Notes under the pieces: generated by a model | The model's database searches: none | Seen by the model: only the letters and a program-made list of their open reading frames with translations | What the model was told of the DNA's origin: nothing | Assembly (NCBI RefSeq): GCF_027943255.1 | Contig: NC_072896.1 | Span: 47,890,501 to 47,954,500 of the forward strand | Direction: 5' to 3' | Source: Anastrepha obliqua | Taxonomy: Eukaryota; Arthropoda; Insecta; Diptera; Tephritidae | DNA length: 64,000 nt | In this document: positions 46,501 through 58,500 of the stretch, piece after piece | How positions within the stretch are numbered: position 1 is the first letter of the stretch | How the letters are laid out: each line of letters starts with the position of its first letter | Program-made: the position numbers and the translations under genes

Positions 46501-49500
46501 CTTGTTGGACTTAAAAAGATGGAAAAACTCAATGCGAAATTTGAAAAAGGTGCAGGAGTAAAAAATAGAAGCAACGCTTTGACTGTTTTGAGGTTATATT
46601 TTATTCCTATAAAATCAGGTCATAAGAAAATTTATAGAATCCAAAATAAACATGGCATTTAAAGACTTACCAAAGTTAAGGGGTTACATACGTCCAACAC
46701 CGCCAAAAATTCGCTAAAAAAAACTGTTTTTAGAAGGGATAACAATAGAAGATGCTTTCCATTTCAATTCAACCGGGCTATTCGGGACATGTTCTTCGAT
46801 TTCGATGTAACTCAAATATGTTGCTCTCGGTTGAATTGAAATGGAAAGCATCAGAAATAAATATAAAAAAGTTTTATACATTGTTTACTAGTACTGAAAC
46901 CTTATAAAAAAATGTATTTTAACTTTTCTTTACAAAACTTAGTAATGAAAAATTACGTGAAAGTACAATGAAAAAAAGTTGCTCCACGTTCTGCATCATT
47001 TCTCCTTGAAATGTTGATGGCACTGTAATAAGTAAAAAAATTCTTCTAAAATAAAGTTGTAGTTTTTTGAATCTCGAAAAAATTTGCAATTTATGGCATT
47101 TATAAAAAGTATGCGTTTTACGTCATAAATGACACACTTTAATTATGTTTATAAAATTAAAAAAAAAATATATCAAAAATCAAATCTATAAAGAAAACAT
47201 TTTCGAGTATTTAAAAACAAATCGCATCAAAAAATATTAAAAACTTGTATCATGCAGACCGCGCCGGAAAAAGTAGTTTCGAGAAAAACGAATTTAAAGT
47301 TTGAAGTACAATTGAAGTACTAGTTAATGGCCTGTAGAAGCTATAATATTGGGAATTTCTTAATGTACTATACTTTCGAAATATCGAAAAAAATCGATTT
47401 CTTGAAAATTCTGGACGTATGTAACCCCTTAAATTGAAATACTTGTTCAATAAATTTCTTATGAAAAACTCCTGTGGATAACCCCATAAATCGATCTGGC
47501 CAAGAGTTGTCATTCCAGCACCATTCCCCAAACATTTAAGGAGGTCTTATGCTGTTACAATAATAATAACAAAAACCAAAAAAACGGGAGTCGCTACACA
47601 AACTGAAGGATCTTTCGGGATAGAAATTAACTGATACTGTTTCAAGATTTAAAAAAATCGGAAGCTTATTTGAAGGAGATGTACTAGATTTGGAAAAATA
47701 AATAATAATTGTTAAATTTATAAATTGAAATCTTTCAATTTGATCACGATGTAGGTAGGTTGAAAAAAGACTTGCTCACCACTTTACAATATCTTTTAAA
47801 GCCTAAAGACTAGTACTAACTGCAGAGCAGTGAAATTTCGTCAGGCACATGCATTTGACTTGCTGTGAAATGTTGCTAGCAACATTGAACGTCAAATGAA
47901 AAGAAACGTCAAATTTATGAGCATCGCCCCAGAAGCAGGTGGCCAATTTTGGTAGGAAAAGTTTTGTTTTTTACTCATTTTCTTCGGAGTATGTGAATTC
48001 AAGCACTTCAATCGCAAACGATTTGCCAGTTTTCGTACAATTTCAAATGACATGTGCATTTTAAATAGATGTGAAAAAAATTTTGTTGGCATATTGCGCG
48101 GTGTTTTCAGGACTGAAGTGAGTATTATTCTGCCATGAGATACATAAGAAATTTCACGCATATTTCACGGCATAGCAATTTATATGAATTGCGAAAGCGT
48201 CATGTTACGTGAAATGCGAATTTAGTACTTAAGGCATCACAAGTAAAGGACAAGCAAATTATTAAATATTGGGGTAGGAGAGAGCAAATCGACAAGATTT
48301 GTGAAATTTTCGGCAATATGCCAAATAAAAATTGGCTAACGGCAAATCAATTTCCTACAAAATCATGACTTCTATGGTATTCAATAGAATTTTCGATTAT
48401 TTTGTATATTTAATTAAACCCATGTCATGATTATTTGCAGTTCTTTATTCAATTCCACCCACATTTCATAAAAACTGGAATAGGGGGTGCTATACATAAA
48501 CTTCTATCGATGATATAAAAAGTGTATTATGATATTTTTTTTTTTTTTCAAATTGGAAAAATTTGTTCAAACTTGCTTCTTAGCAAACCGTTATATACTA
48601 CATTAGGGGTCATAAATCAATGCTCCTAATATTTTTAAATATTATTTTGGGGGAAAAAAATCTATTATTTTTACGGTAGATGGCTTAGTGATCGATATCT
48701 CGTAAAGTATCGATCAAACAATTTAGAGTTTACGCTCGTTGTCATGTTGACATTTCGCACTAATCAAATCTTTTGCTGTTTTTTGTTTTTCCATTCAGTT
48801 GTGAGTTACAGGGTGTTAGGTTGGGTTAGATTAGGTTTTGTGCTCACAAATTAGGTTTAGAATAGCCAACACACTTAGACCATGTAGGTCTGTTGTGGGA
48901 CCACTCTGTAACACGGGAACCTTAGTGTTTAATCATCATGATATCATAGAACCATTTAGAAGCGTAGGATAGGTTTTATACCAACACCGAAAAGTTCCGT
49001 AAGAGAGTCAGGGTCCGGCACTCGAAGTGTAACCAACTTCCGACTGCTCGAGCAGCTAGTGCACGGAAGCATTTTGACGAGAGTAAACGCGAAAAAAAAT
49101 CAGTAATGGATTTGAAACGTGATAGTGTGATTGCATTATATCTGGCTGGAAAATCACAACCAGCGATTGTTTGTGAGCTCGAGCACCTTAAAGTAAATAA
49201 AGTTTTTGTTTATCGCATCATTACTCGCTACAATGATACTGATAGCATCGCGAAACGTCATGGAGGTGGTCATCAAAAGACTGCAACGTCACGTGAAATG
49301 GTTCAAAAAAAGGCCAAAAGACTCATGATCTCATACCAAAGCAACAAGTCAGACTTGAGAGAGCGATGTAGTTACTTCGCTTAACCGAAAGTGGTCAATT
49401 TCCGAACATTGTGTTTTCTGTCGAGTAAATTTTTCAAATTGAATAATTCATAAACTCCCAAAACGGTAGGGCTTATTTGACCGACCGTTCATACGAGAAT

Positions 49501-52500
49501 TTGAGTCATCGATTGGCCACCAGGAGGCAGCAGCCGCTACAGGTAATGGTTTGAGCCGCTGTAAACGCAGATGAGCGCTCTCCAATCATTTTCATCTTAC
49601 CTGGCGTCAAAGTAAATGCGAAATATTATCGGGAAAGTATTCTGGAGGTTGCTTTGAAGCCGTGGGCAGACAAACATTTTGGTGGCAAACCATGGACGTT
49701 TCAACAGGACTCTGCACCGTCTCACAAAGCTCGAGTGAACCAAGAATGGCTAAAACACAACGTTTCGAACTTCATAACGTCCACACAATGGCTCTCAAAT
49801 TCACCAGACGCAAATCCGATGGATTATTCTCTTCGGGCCATTTTGGAGAGCAAGGTCCGAACTAAAAGATTCACCAGTCTCGAGGCGCTGAAAAAAGACA
49901 TTATCCGCGAGTGGGCCAAAATACCTGTAAGTCACATTCGGGCAGCTTGCGATTCGTTTCTAGACCGTCTAAAGACCATAGTCAAGGCAAAGGTGGTCAT
50001 ATCGAGCAAAAGTAAATTGATTCTTAATTCTGTATTAAAGTAATTTTCCTAACTAAATTTATTGGGCTTTTAATTGGTTACACTCTTAACCTGTAATATT
50101 TTCCTAACATCGTTGCTCTACTCGCTAAGACTGGACAATTACAGAGGAAGTATTCTACTGTTTCTTCGTCTTCCTCGTCTCTACAACTTCTGCCTTATTC
50201 ATGAGAAAATTCTCCTAATTCTTCTTACTGTTTTATAAAATCAAGTATACGCAATGGATACCTCTGCTTACGTTACCCCTTTGAATTGTTGAGAAAATGA
50301 AAAACTGAGTATGCAGCATCACTAATTATATAAAATTTATATTTTTACGTGCAAATGAAATGTTTCGAGGATAAAAAAAAATATTTACTGTCACATAGTG
50401 TTATATATCAAAGATGAAGCCTGCAAAACTTTATTTGTTCATTAATATCCCTTTTGTCCCCTTCAAAGTAATCCCCATGAGATATTATGCACTTGTGCCA
50501 ACGTTTTTTCCAATCTTCGAAGCACGTCAAAAAATCATTTTGTTTATCTTGTTCAGCTCCTCCTTCGATGTCGTCTTTATCTCATCAATCTTTTCATGGG
50601 CCTCTTCAATTTCGGGAACAAGAAAAAGTCACAGGGGGCCATATCTGAGGAATACGGTGGCTGTGGCATCATTAGTGTGTTGTTTTTGGCCAAAAATTCG
50701 CACACAAGCAACGATGTGTGAGCAGGGGTGTTATCGTGATGCAAGAGCCAATTTTTGTTCTTCCACAAATCCGGGAGTTTCCGGTGGATTGTTTCGCGCA
50801 ATTTGCGCATAACTTGCAGGTAATATTCCTATTGACCTTTTTACCCTGTGACAAGAACTCATGATGCACAACGCCCCTGCAATCGAAGAAAACGGTAAGC
50901 AAAACTTTTACATTCGACCGAACTTGGCGCGCTTTTTTCGGTCTTGGTTCGTGCGGCAGCTTCCATTGAGATGATTGAGCTTTGGTTTCCACGTCATAAC
51001 CATAGCAGGTATATACCTATGAAGTGAGACTTTCAGCTATTAGTCCATACATGTCGCTAGGAGTATTTTTAAACATTCCCAAATGTCTTGTTTTTTCGTC
51101 TGTCATCTATTAACAATATTCAGTTCATTGTTTGTTACGTTTCATACGACAATGCATTTTTGTCGCTCTTAAAAATGTCGAGTTTCGTGCCTTCAAACTA
51201 CGATTTGCCGACATCGTTGATGTTCTGTTATCAATTGAAGAAAAACGCTTCTCCCGGTTCAGAAGGAAGTCTTTTTTGCATCGAATCATTACGGCTGATG
51301 AAAAATGAATGTATTTCTCCAATCCCAAGCGTAAATGATCGTATGGTCCGCCCGGCCACAAGTTAAAAACAACGGCCCAACCAAATCGCTTAGGGGGCAA
51401 GGCAATGCTGTGTGTTTTCTGAGATCAGCGTGGTATGATTTAGGACGAGCTAATAAAACTAGGTGAAACAGTTGACGGTGCACGCTACCAACGACAATTG
51501 GCCGATTTGAACAGCGCTATACACCGAAAACGCCCAGAATGTGCCCATCGGCGTCACAAAGTAATTTTTCTCGATGACAATGCACCGCCACATAGAACAA
51601 GAGCGACCCTTGGTACATTTTGTACCACCGATAAAGGTTGCTTTGGTCCAAAGTAGCTTCTCCGTATGACACAGCCAACATTCGGAATGCATCCGCACAC
51701 TTAATTTCGTTTTTCGCACAAAATTTGATACAGCCGAAACACGTGCAAGCAAAGCAACTGTCAACAATTAATTAAACATTCAAAAGGGCCGAACTCGTCG
51801 GCATGGGTGAGAGACATGAGTACCAACATATCGCCACAAAAAAATTGAGATTCGAATATACGTGACCTGCAAAAATTCAAAATTTGCGATACTTTTTGAA
51901 CACACCTCGTACATTAACATCACTTTTCCATAAAACTGATTCAGCTTCACCGAACGATAAGTTCGGCTTTGTCTTGCTTTAGAGAGATATATTTTTAGAC
52001 CTTGTCCAACAAAGTTGTCAAAGTTTTTAACTTCGGTATACTGTTGCACCCATTTATTTATAAATGTCTTCGACTTCTTCAAATATTTTGCTGCAGATAC
52101 ACGTGGGATAGGGTGTACACATAGGAGTAGTGTTTCAATTCGTTTTCCATGCGCGGAACTCAACACGTATTGCGAAAAGCGCCTATTTAGAAGGATTGAA
52201 ATTTATTTTATAACGGAATCCTAAGTTCGAATTTCATCGGTCATGCACAGACTGTATCTATATATATATACTATTCGTTATTGTTACTGTTATTTTAACA
52301 GCATAAACATGTTGCAGTTATAGTTTTTGGCCGGATACAAATTCGACTTGTTCCGATGTGGTAGAATCACCTCCCGTGTCAACGTGTACATCTTCGCTTT
52401 CAGCTTGTGAGGTCTGTCTTGATACACAGCTTCATGCAACGAGCCAAATTCCAGAAACCGTACTCGGAGATTTATATCCTATCTTTTCGACGTCACATAC

Positions 52501-55500
52501 CCGAAAGAATTCGAACTTAGACGTTTAATTATAATGAATTTGACAGTATTAATTTTTAACTAACGTATATTAATTTTAGAATTTTGTTCATTTTATTTTA
52601 CAGCCTATTGTTTTCTTGTTATTATATTCTCAATTCTCCTAAATGTTTATATCAACCTAACTTTTCATTTTTGTTTATAATAGTTCGCTATTTTGACATC
52701 TTCCACGCGGTTCTGAGAAGGAGATCAGCTAAATTCGTCTCAGTTTTCCACTTTAATCTACGTATTATTAGCTTTCATTCAAGATTCTAATAGTACATTT
52801 CCACGGCAGCATCATCTGTAATTCGCTCTCCAATTACGAACGTAATTCTCATAAAAAATTTTGAGAGCAATTTACCTCATTGGTTTTGCATTGAGAATCA
52901 ACCAAATACCCAGGTTTTTTGGGGCAAAAACTAAATACTCACAAAGGCAGTGAATAACCCCGATTATTGCGCGCTAGACCCATTTTAAACGCGTCGTTAC
53001 CAGAAGACCAAATGTGGCTTCTGGTCCTAAGATATATTTTTCTGACTCTTTACATATTCATAACTCCCTTCTTTTGATTTTTCGCAGGAACATCAAGTTT
53101 TTCACATTAGTGTGTTCTTGAGAAATAGTATCATCCGATCTGTGGGTAACCTGCATCATATTTGAAAATACTGTAAGGTCTTGTTTTATGTGGTGGATAC
53201 ATATAAAAAAATGGCATCAAAAAGGCTTCACTTGCCTTGAAAAAGTAATGATACGTTCCGTAATTTTCTAAAATCGCATAAAACCAAAACAACGAGTTAA
53301 AATTAACTTAAAACCGCATAAAAAAGTTTGCAGAAATGAAAAGAAATAAGCTGCTTAATAAATTATTTTCCAATTCATTTTTTTATTGAAAAATAATGTA
53401 GTTTTACATTTTTAATCATATCGTTCACTATTTACGAAGTGGTTCCAAATCACGTCATCGTCAGAAGAGACTGTTTCTGCAATAGATATTTGCGGAAAAG
53501 GTGATGGGTTAATGGATGAATGAGTGAAAAATAGTGTGAACTTTTTGCGTTCCACGATTTCTGAAGACTGTCTATGCACGGGCTTCAAAATCGCATAAAA
53601 CGAAACCTTACAGTACACGCTCGGTAGTGGTAGCTCTCTAATAGATGCTTACAATTGCTAAAAATAATAATAAAATAACGCCTTTTTCTCTAATCCTCAT
53701 CATTCTCTCCCTAGCTAATTCGTCATCTCTCTCTAATGGCCAGAAACTGAGAAGAATGAGATGTTTATTGATTAACCCGCCGACCTTGAGCTCAGCTTAC
53801 AAAGTTTGGCCATATTAAATGATCCATATTTGGCTATCTTTTTGTGCCTCTCTTGAAATGGTTTCTTAGTAGTTTCTTTTATTTAAAGACATATTCGGGT
53901 TAAATACGATACGTTTGCGTTGCGTTACATTGCTGAAGTCTCCAAAGAAAGCTTTCTGCAAAACTCATCGGCGACCTTGTTACGGGGGATATTTCAATGT
54001 AGCACTGAAGTCTATTAAGAACTATATCAGAAACACTTCACCAAAAAATTTTTTACATCGAAGATCTCGAGTCATTTTCAGTACACAATATTGCAGAGAA
54101 CAGCACTCAGTTTACTTCTTAACTTCCATGGTATTGTCAGTACAGTTACCAAACATCACTTAGAGTATTGTTCATTTATGTTTTTAAAAAAACAGAAGCA
54201 ATTTATTTACCGCAAACCACAATAAGTAGCACTAATTAAAACTTCTGCTTTTCCAATGTTCGGGCCTACTAGACGATATGGAACAAAGTGTTCCGCATGT
54301 GATATGGGAATTCCGCCAACGCAAGTGGTTCGGAGAGCGCAAGACAACGTCTATCACCTACAATGTTTTCTATGTACAATATGCTCTCGAACACTAAACA
54401 CCGGTGATGAGTTCTACCTTATGGAAGATAGGAAGCTTATATGTAAGCGTGATTATGAAGAGGCGAAGGCGAAAGGTGGGTGTGTGCTCAATAAACTTAG
54501 TATAAAAAAATTACTAAAATATGTTTTAACTCAATTTTGCTTTCTTTATTGCAGGACTCTACCTGGATGGCTCATTGGATGGCGATCAACCCAATAAACG
54601 ACCTCGTACAACAATAACGGCAAAACAATTAGAAACGCTGAAAACAGCCTACAATAATAGTCCTAAGCCTGCACGACATGTACGAGAGCAACTATCACAA
54701 GATACTGGACTGGACATGCGAGTCGTCCAAGTTTGGTTTCAAAATAGGTATGCACGCACAGTTAGATTAGGAAATGCTATGAGTATGCCAGAACCTATAC
54801 TACCACTCGTAGAAAGTATTCTAATATTCAGTACTCGTGCATGTGGAGAACTAATAATAAATGCTCATCAGTAGATAATAAATTTGTGGTTGTTTGATCG
54901 TGTCTAGGCAACTTGTTCCTTCTCTCAAATTCACTTAAGTTAGGTTAGATTGAACTGGTTGAATTGCAGTCACGCGTAGATCGTTTGGATCCATAGCTAT
55001 ACCAAATGGAGTTTATTAATTAGGCGTTTTGAAATAATCCACCCGCATGTTGATGTTTCTATTGCGAATTTGAAAAGACATTTCAACTCCACTTGGAAGG
55101 CACTGAATTATTTGGCAGGCAGCTTGGCTGCCTTATGGGACATTGTCATCAGAAAGTTGGATCCTTCTGCACCTTACATTAGGACGGGCATAGCGAAAGG
55201 ACTTTTCTATTCAAGTACCTACTTAATCCAAAATAGCACTTGTTGGTAAAAAAGATTATCCATTGGATTTCAAGGCTGACATTGTTAACGGTGCTATCAA
55301 TATCATCGGCAGACGCCAACAATTATACGCTCTTATAAAAAATTATGTTCTGTGGGTCGCATGTTCTTTTCCAGCTTCAGGTTAAAGAAGTCACGACAGG
55401 GAGTTACTCTGTTAGAAACCTCATTTGGTTTCAAACGACTCGGAGAGTTCCTTCCCAATTCTGATGGCGCTACTGGAATTGAGTAACGTCATTTTGCATA

Positions 55501-58500
55501 GCCGTATTAGTTTTGCGAGAATACCAAATTCTGGCATCGTAGCATATAGGCAATTCCTTTTCGTGCTGTCGAATGCAGCTTTAAAAGCGACAAAAAGATT
55601 CAAATTCCATTCCTCAACCCCAAAAACGTATCCTTACCAACCTTACTCCCGCACAATAACCAGCGCATTCTTTGCATTGCGGCTGCTAAAACAAGCAAAA
55701 AACAAAGAAAAACACACAGTTACACATTGCATCAGTGGCGCCAACAAGAGGAAGCGGGCGACTGCGGTAATAGCGCAGACACACGGAATTTAGCGAAGTC
55801 CTCTGTGAGACACAGATATGGCACTCCAAGCAGTAAGAAAGCGTTGTTCTTAAGCAACGACAGGTGGCATTCCCACTACTTAGGACTGGTAGCGGCAATC
55901 TAATCACCTACCGTGTCAGAAATCAAAATAGATTAACAAAACTAACGCAAGACTGAGTCTTGTCGAGGTCCTATGCTCCCGAGAGGAGAAAAAAAAATCT
56001 AAGTCAGAAACTTAATGAAAATGCTGTCTGAGATTTCTCAAACTTGCATAACTTTAGTTTCATCTGAAGCTGATGTATGTTCATAGTACGATCGTTTCCA
56101 TATATTGGAATTCCTTAGTATAAGCGATCAAATAGCGATTTTTCGTTGAAAAAAGACTTATGGAGATGAAAAATCAAATTTAACTCTATTCCTGAGATGC
56201 TGAAGCTTCTTACTTATTCATCAAAAATACTTGTCTGCATTAAAAACTTTTCTCCTATGTGTTATACATTTTTTTTACTTGGATTATACAAATGTACTTA
56301 AAAAAAATTATCTCATTAGGAGAGCGAAGGAGAAACGACTGAAGAAAGATGCTGGCCGAACACGATGGAGTCAATATTTTAGATCAATGAAGGGAAGCTG
56401 CTCTCCGCGAACGGAAAAATTCCTCGACAAGGACGAGTTAAAAGTAGACTACGACAGTTTTAGTCATCAAGGTTAGTATTTAAATATATTCACATTTATA
56501 CCAAATAGTTCTATATAACACAATTGTTGATACGTTAAAATTAATTGGCTCTTTTTCGCAGATTTAAGTAACGATAGCTACAGTACGGTCAATCTAGGTT
56601 TAGATGAAGGTGCTTCACCACATAGTATAAGAGGATCATATTTGCACGGTAGTTCCAGTCCACCGCAATACCCAACTAGTCGATCACCACCGCCGGTGGG
56701 GCACAACCACTCGTTTGGTTCATATCCCGATAACATCGTTTATACAAATATAGGTAAAAAAAATTTTAATATACTGTGCGAATCCATGTCAGTGATCCAA
56801 GCATTTTGGGCATTGTGTAAATTTTTCTAAAAAGAAGTAAACTGGACAAAATATATTTTTTCGAAAAAACATTCCCGCCATCGAAGTTTTTCTTAGCTTG
56901 TTATTAAAAGCTGAAACTGTGGTCAGGAGTCCCTGAAAATGTCATAATGAGATTCTCATTACTTTTCGAGTTATATTCAAATGCGTACGTAATCAATTAA
57001 AAGTAAATAAAAAAAACTATATAGGTAAATGTTAAAAAGAACCGAAAATATTTCACTTTAAAAAACTCTATACCACAATTTCGACATTGATTAAATCTCA
57101 AAATTATTAAATTTTTTTCAAAATTGTATCAATCTACTTTGTATTAAACGCAAGCTTTCCAAATAAATCAATTTTGAAAGGAATTGACGACAATGCCCAA
57201 ATACTTGGATCACTTGACATAGAATCGCTCTAATGTAATATATTTTTTTCCTAGTTCCTCCTCTCGGGAGCATAGGGCCTCGACAAGACTCAGTCTTGCG
57301 TTAGTTTCGTTAATCTGTTTTCGATTTATAACAGTGGAGGTGATTAGCCTACATATCACCTTTTTAACAGTAAATCATCTTCATGAATTTCTTAACATGT
57401 TGCTTTCATTTCTTTGTGTACGGATACTTTTTCTGGCAAGTGTATTTAGTTAGAACAAGAACTGCTACATATTTCTCAATAAATTTCGATTTTTTTCGTA
57501 GTTCTTTGAACATTTTTAAATAGACAAAATCCAGCAAGAAGCTGAAAATATAACTTCAAATCGCGGTTTATTTATATTACTGTCGCCGAAAAAAAAACAG
57601 AAAAGAATGAAAACTTATTATTTGCGTACAATTACGTTTGTGTATGTAGACACAGCTGAACAGAATGTTCTATTCATTTCACGTCACAGGCTGAATGAAA
57701 ATAATTCATTAGGAGATTGGACACCTACAAGTTACTACATATCGCGTAGCACTTTTTTTCCAAGATCCAAGTAGGCGTTCTGATAAAGACTGCCTCTTCT
57801 CCTCTCCAAGCTCACCAGTTTTGGAGCCAGAATCATGCCATCGGCTCACCTTCTAAATAGATTTGTTTTTCTTGTTCACTCCTCTCGGGAGCATAGGGCC
57901 TCGAACAGACTTGTCTTGCGTTGGTTTCGTTAATGTAAAGCATTTTTTAATAAGAGGTATTATTTTGACATTCAAAGAAAAATGCTATTTTTTAATATAA
58001 ATGTTCGTTTATTTATGTTTATTTTATTATAAAGAGGAAGGTATGCCGTTAATAGTGGAAAATAACATCAGGCAAATGACCACCGCGACCACGCTTACAG
58101 ACCATCAATTTTCCATACCCGAATTGCAAGGTGGCTCCCTATATCCTCGATAGCCTCACGAATTCCATCATTGAGATCTTGAATCGGCCCTGTGCTGTTG
58201 GCGTAGACCTTCTCTTTCACATGGAACCAAAGAAAAAAATCTCAAGGTGTTAAATCACAAGATATCGGTGGTCAATTGTGATCACCTCTTCGAGAGATAA
58301 CACGGTCCGGAAACTTTTCCCGTAAAGGATCAATGGTTTCGTCTTGTTGAAAATAAACGTTATCCAGATCAATACCATCCAAGTTCTGTTGTTGCTTAGG
58401 AACAACGCCTTCTTAATACATGGAGCGCTATCTGTGTTTCACATTTTTCTGCCAGAAGGATCGCACAGATGGTTGAGGACTTCGCTAAATTTGGTGTGTC

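Larger units (their letters stand above)
46410..54272 (+). other. Lim3: Lim3 intron 2 (7.9 kb)
   Basis: It holds a TTAA MITE 270 bp after exon 2, then 47.5-48.8 kb without recognised features, a DD37D element, a nested mariner/Tc1 island to 52.25 kb, a TA-flanked MITE at 53.2-53.6 kb, and otherwise AT-rich sequence. Confidence 0.85.
54748..56319 (+). other. Lim3: Lim3 intron 4 (1.6 kb)
   Basis: It contains a retrotransposon 3' end near 54940, an RTE fragment (55250-55605) and SINE family 2 (55600-55990), with unremarkable sequence after 56000. Confidence 0.85.

Noticed and set aside
54256..54597. Lim3 start codon at [12 protein letters not shown]
   Set aside because: The ATG lies in the intron before the acceptor CCTACTAG and the frame runs through the next donor; exon 2 joins in phase at 54273 instead.
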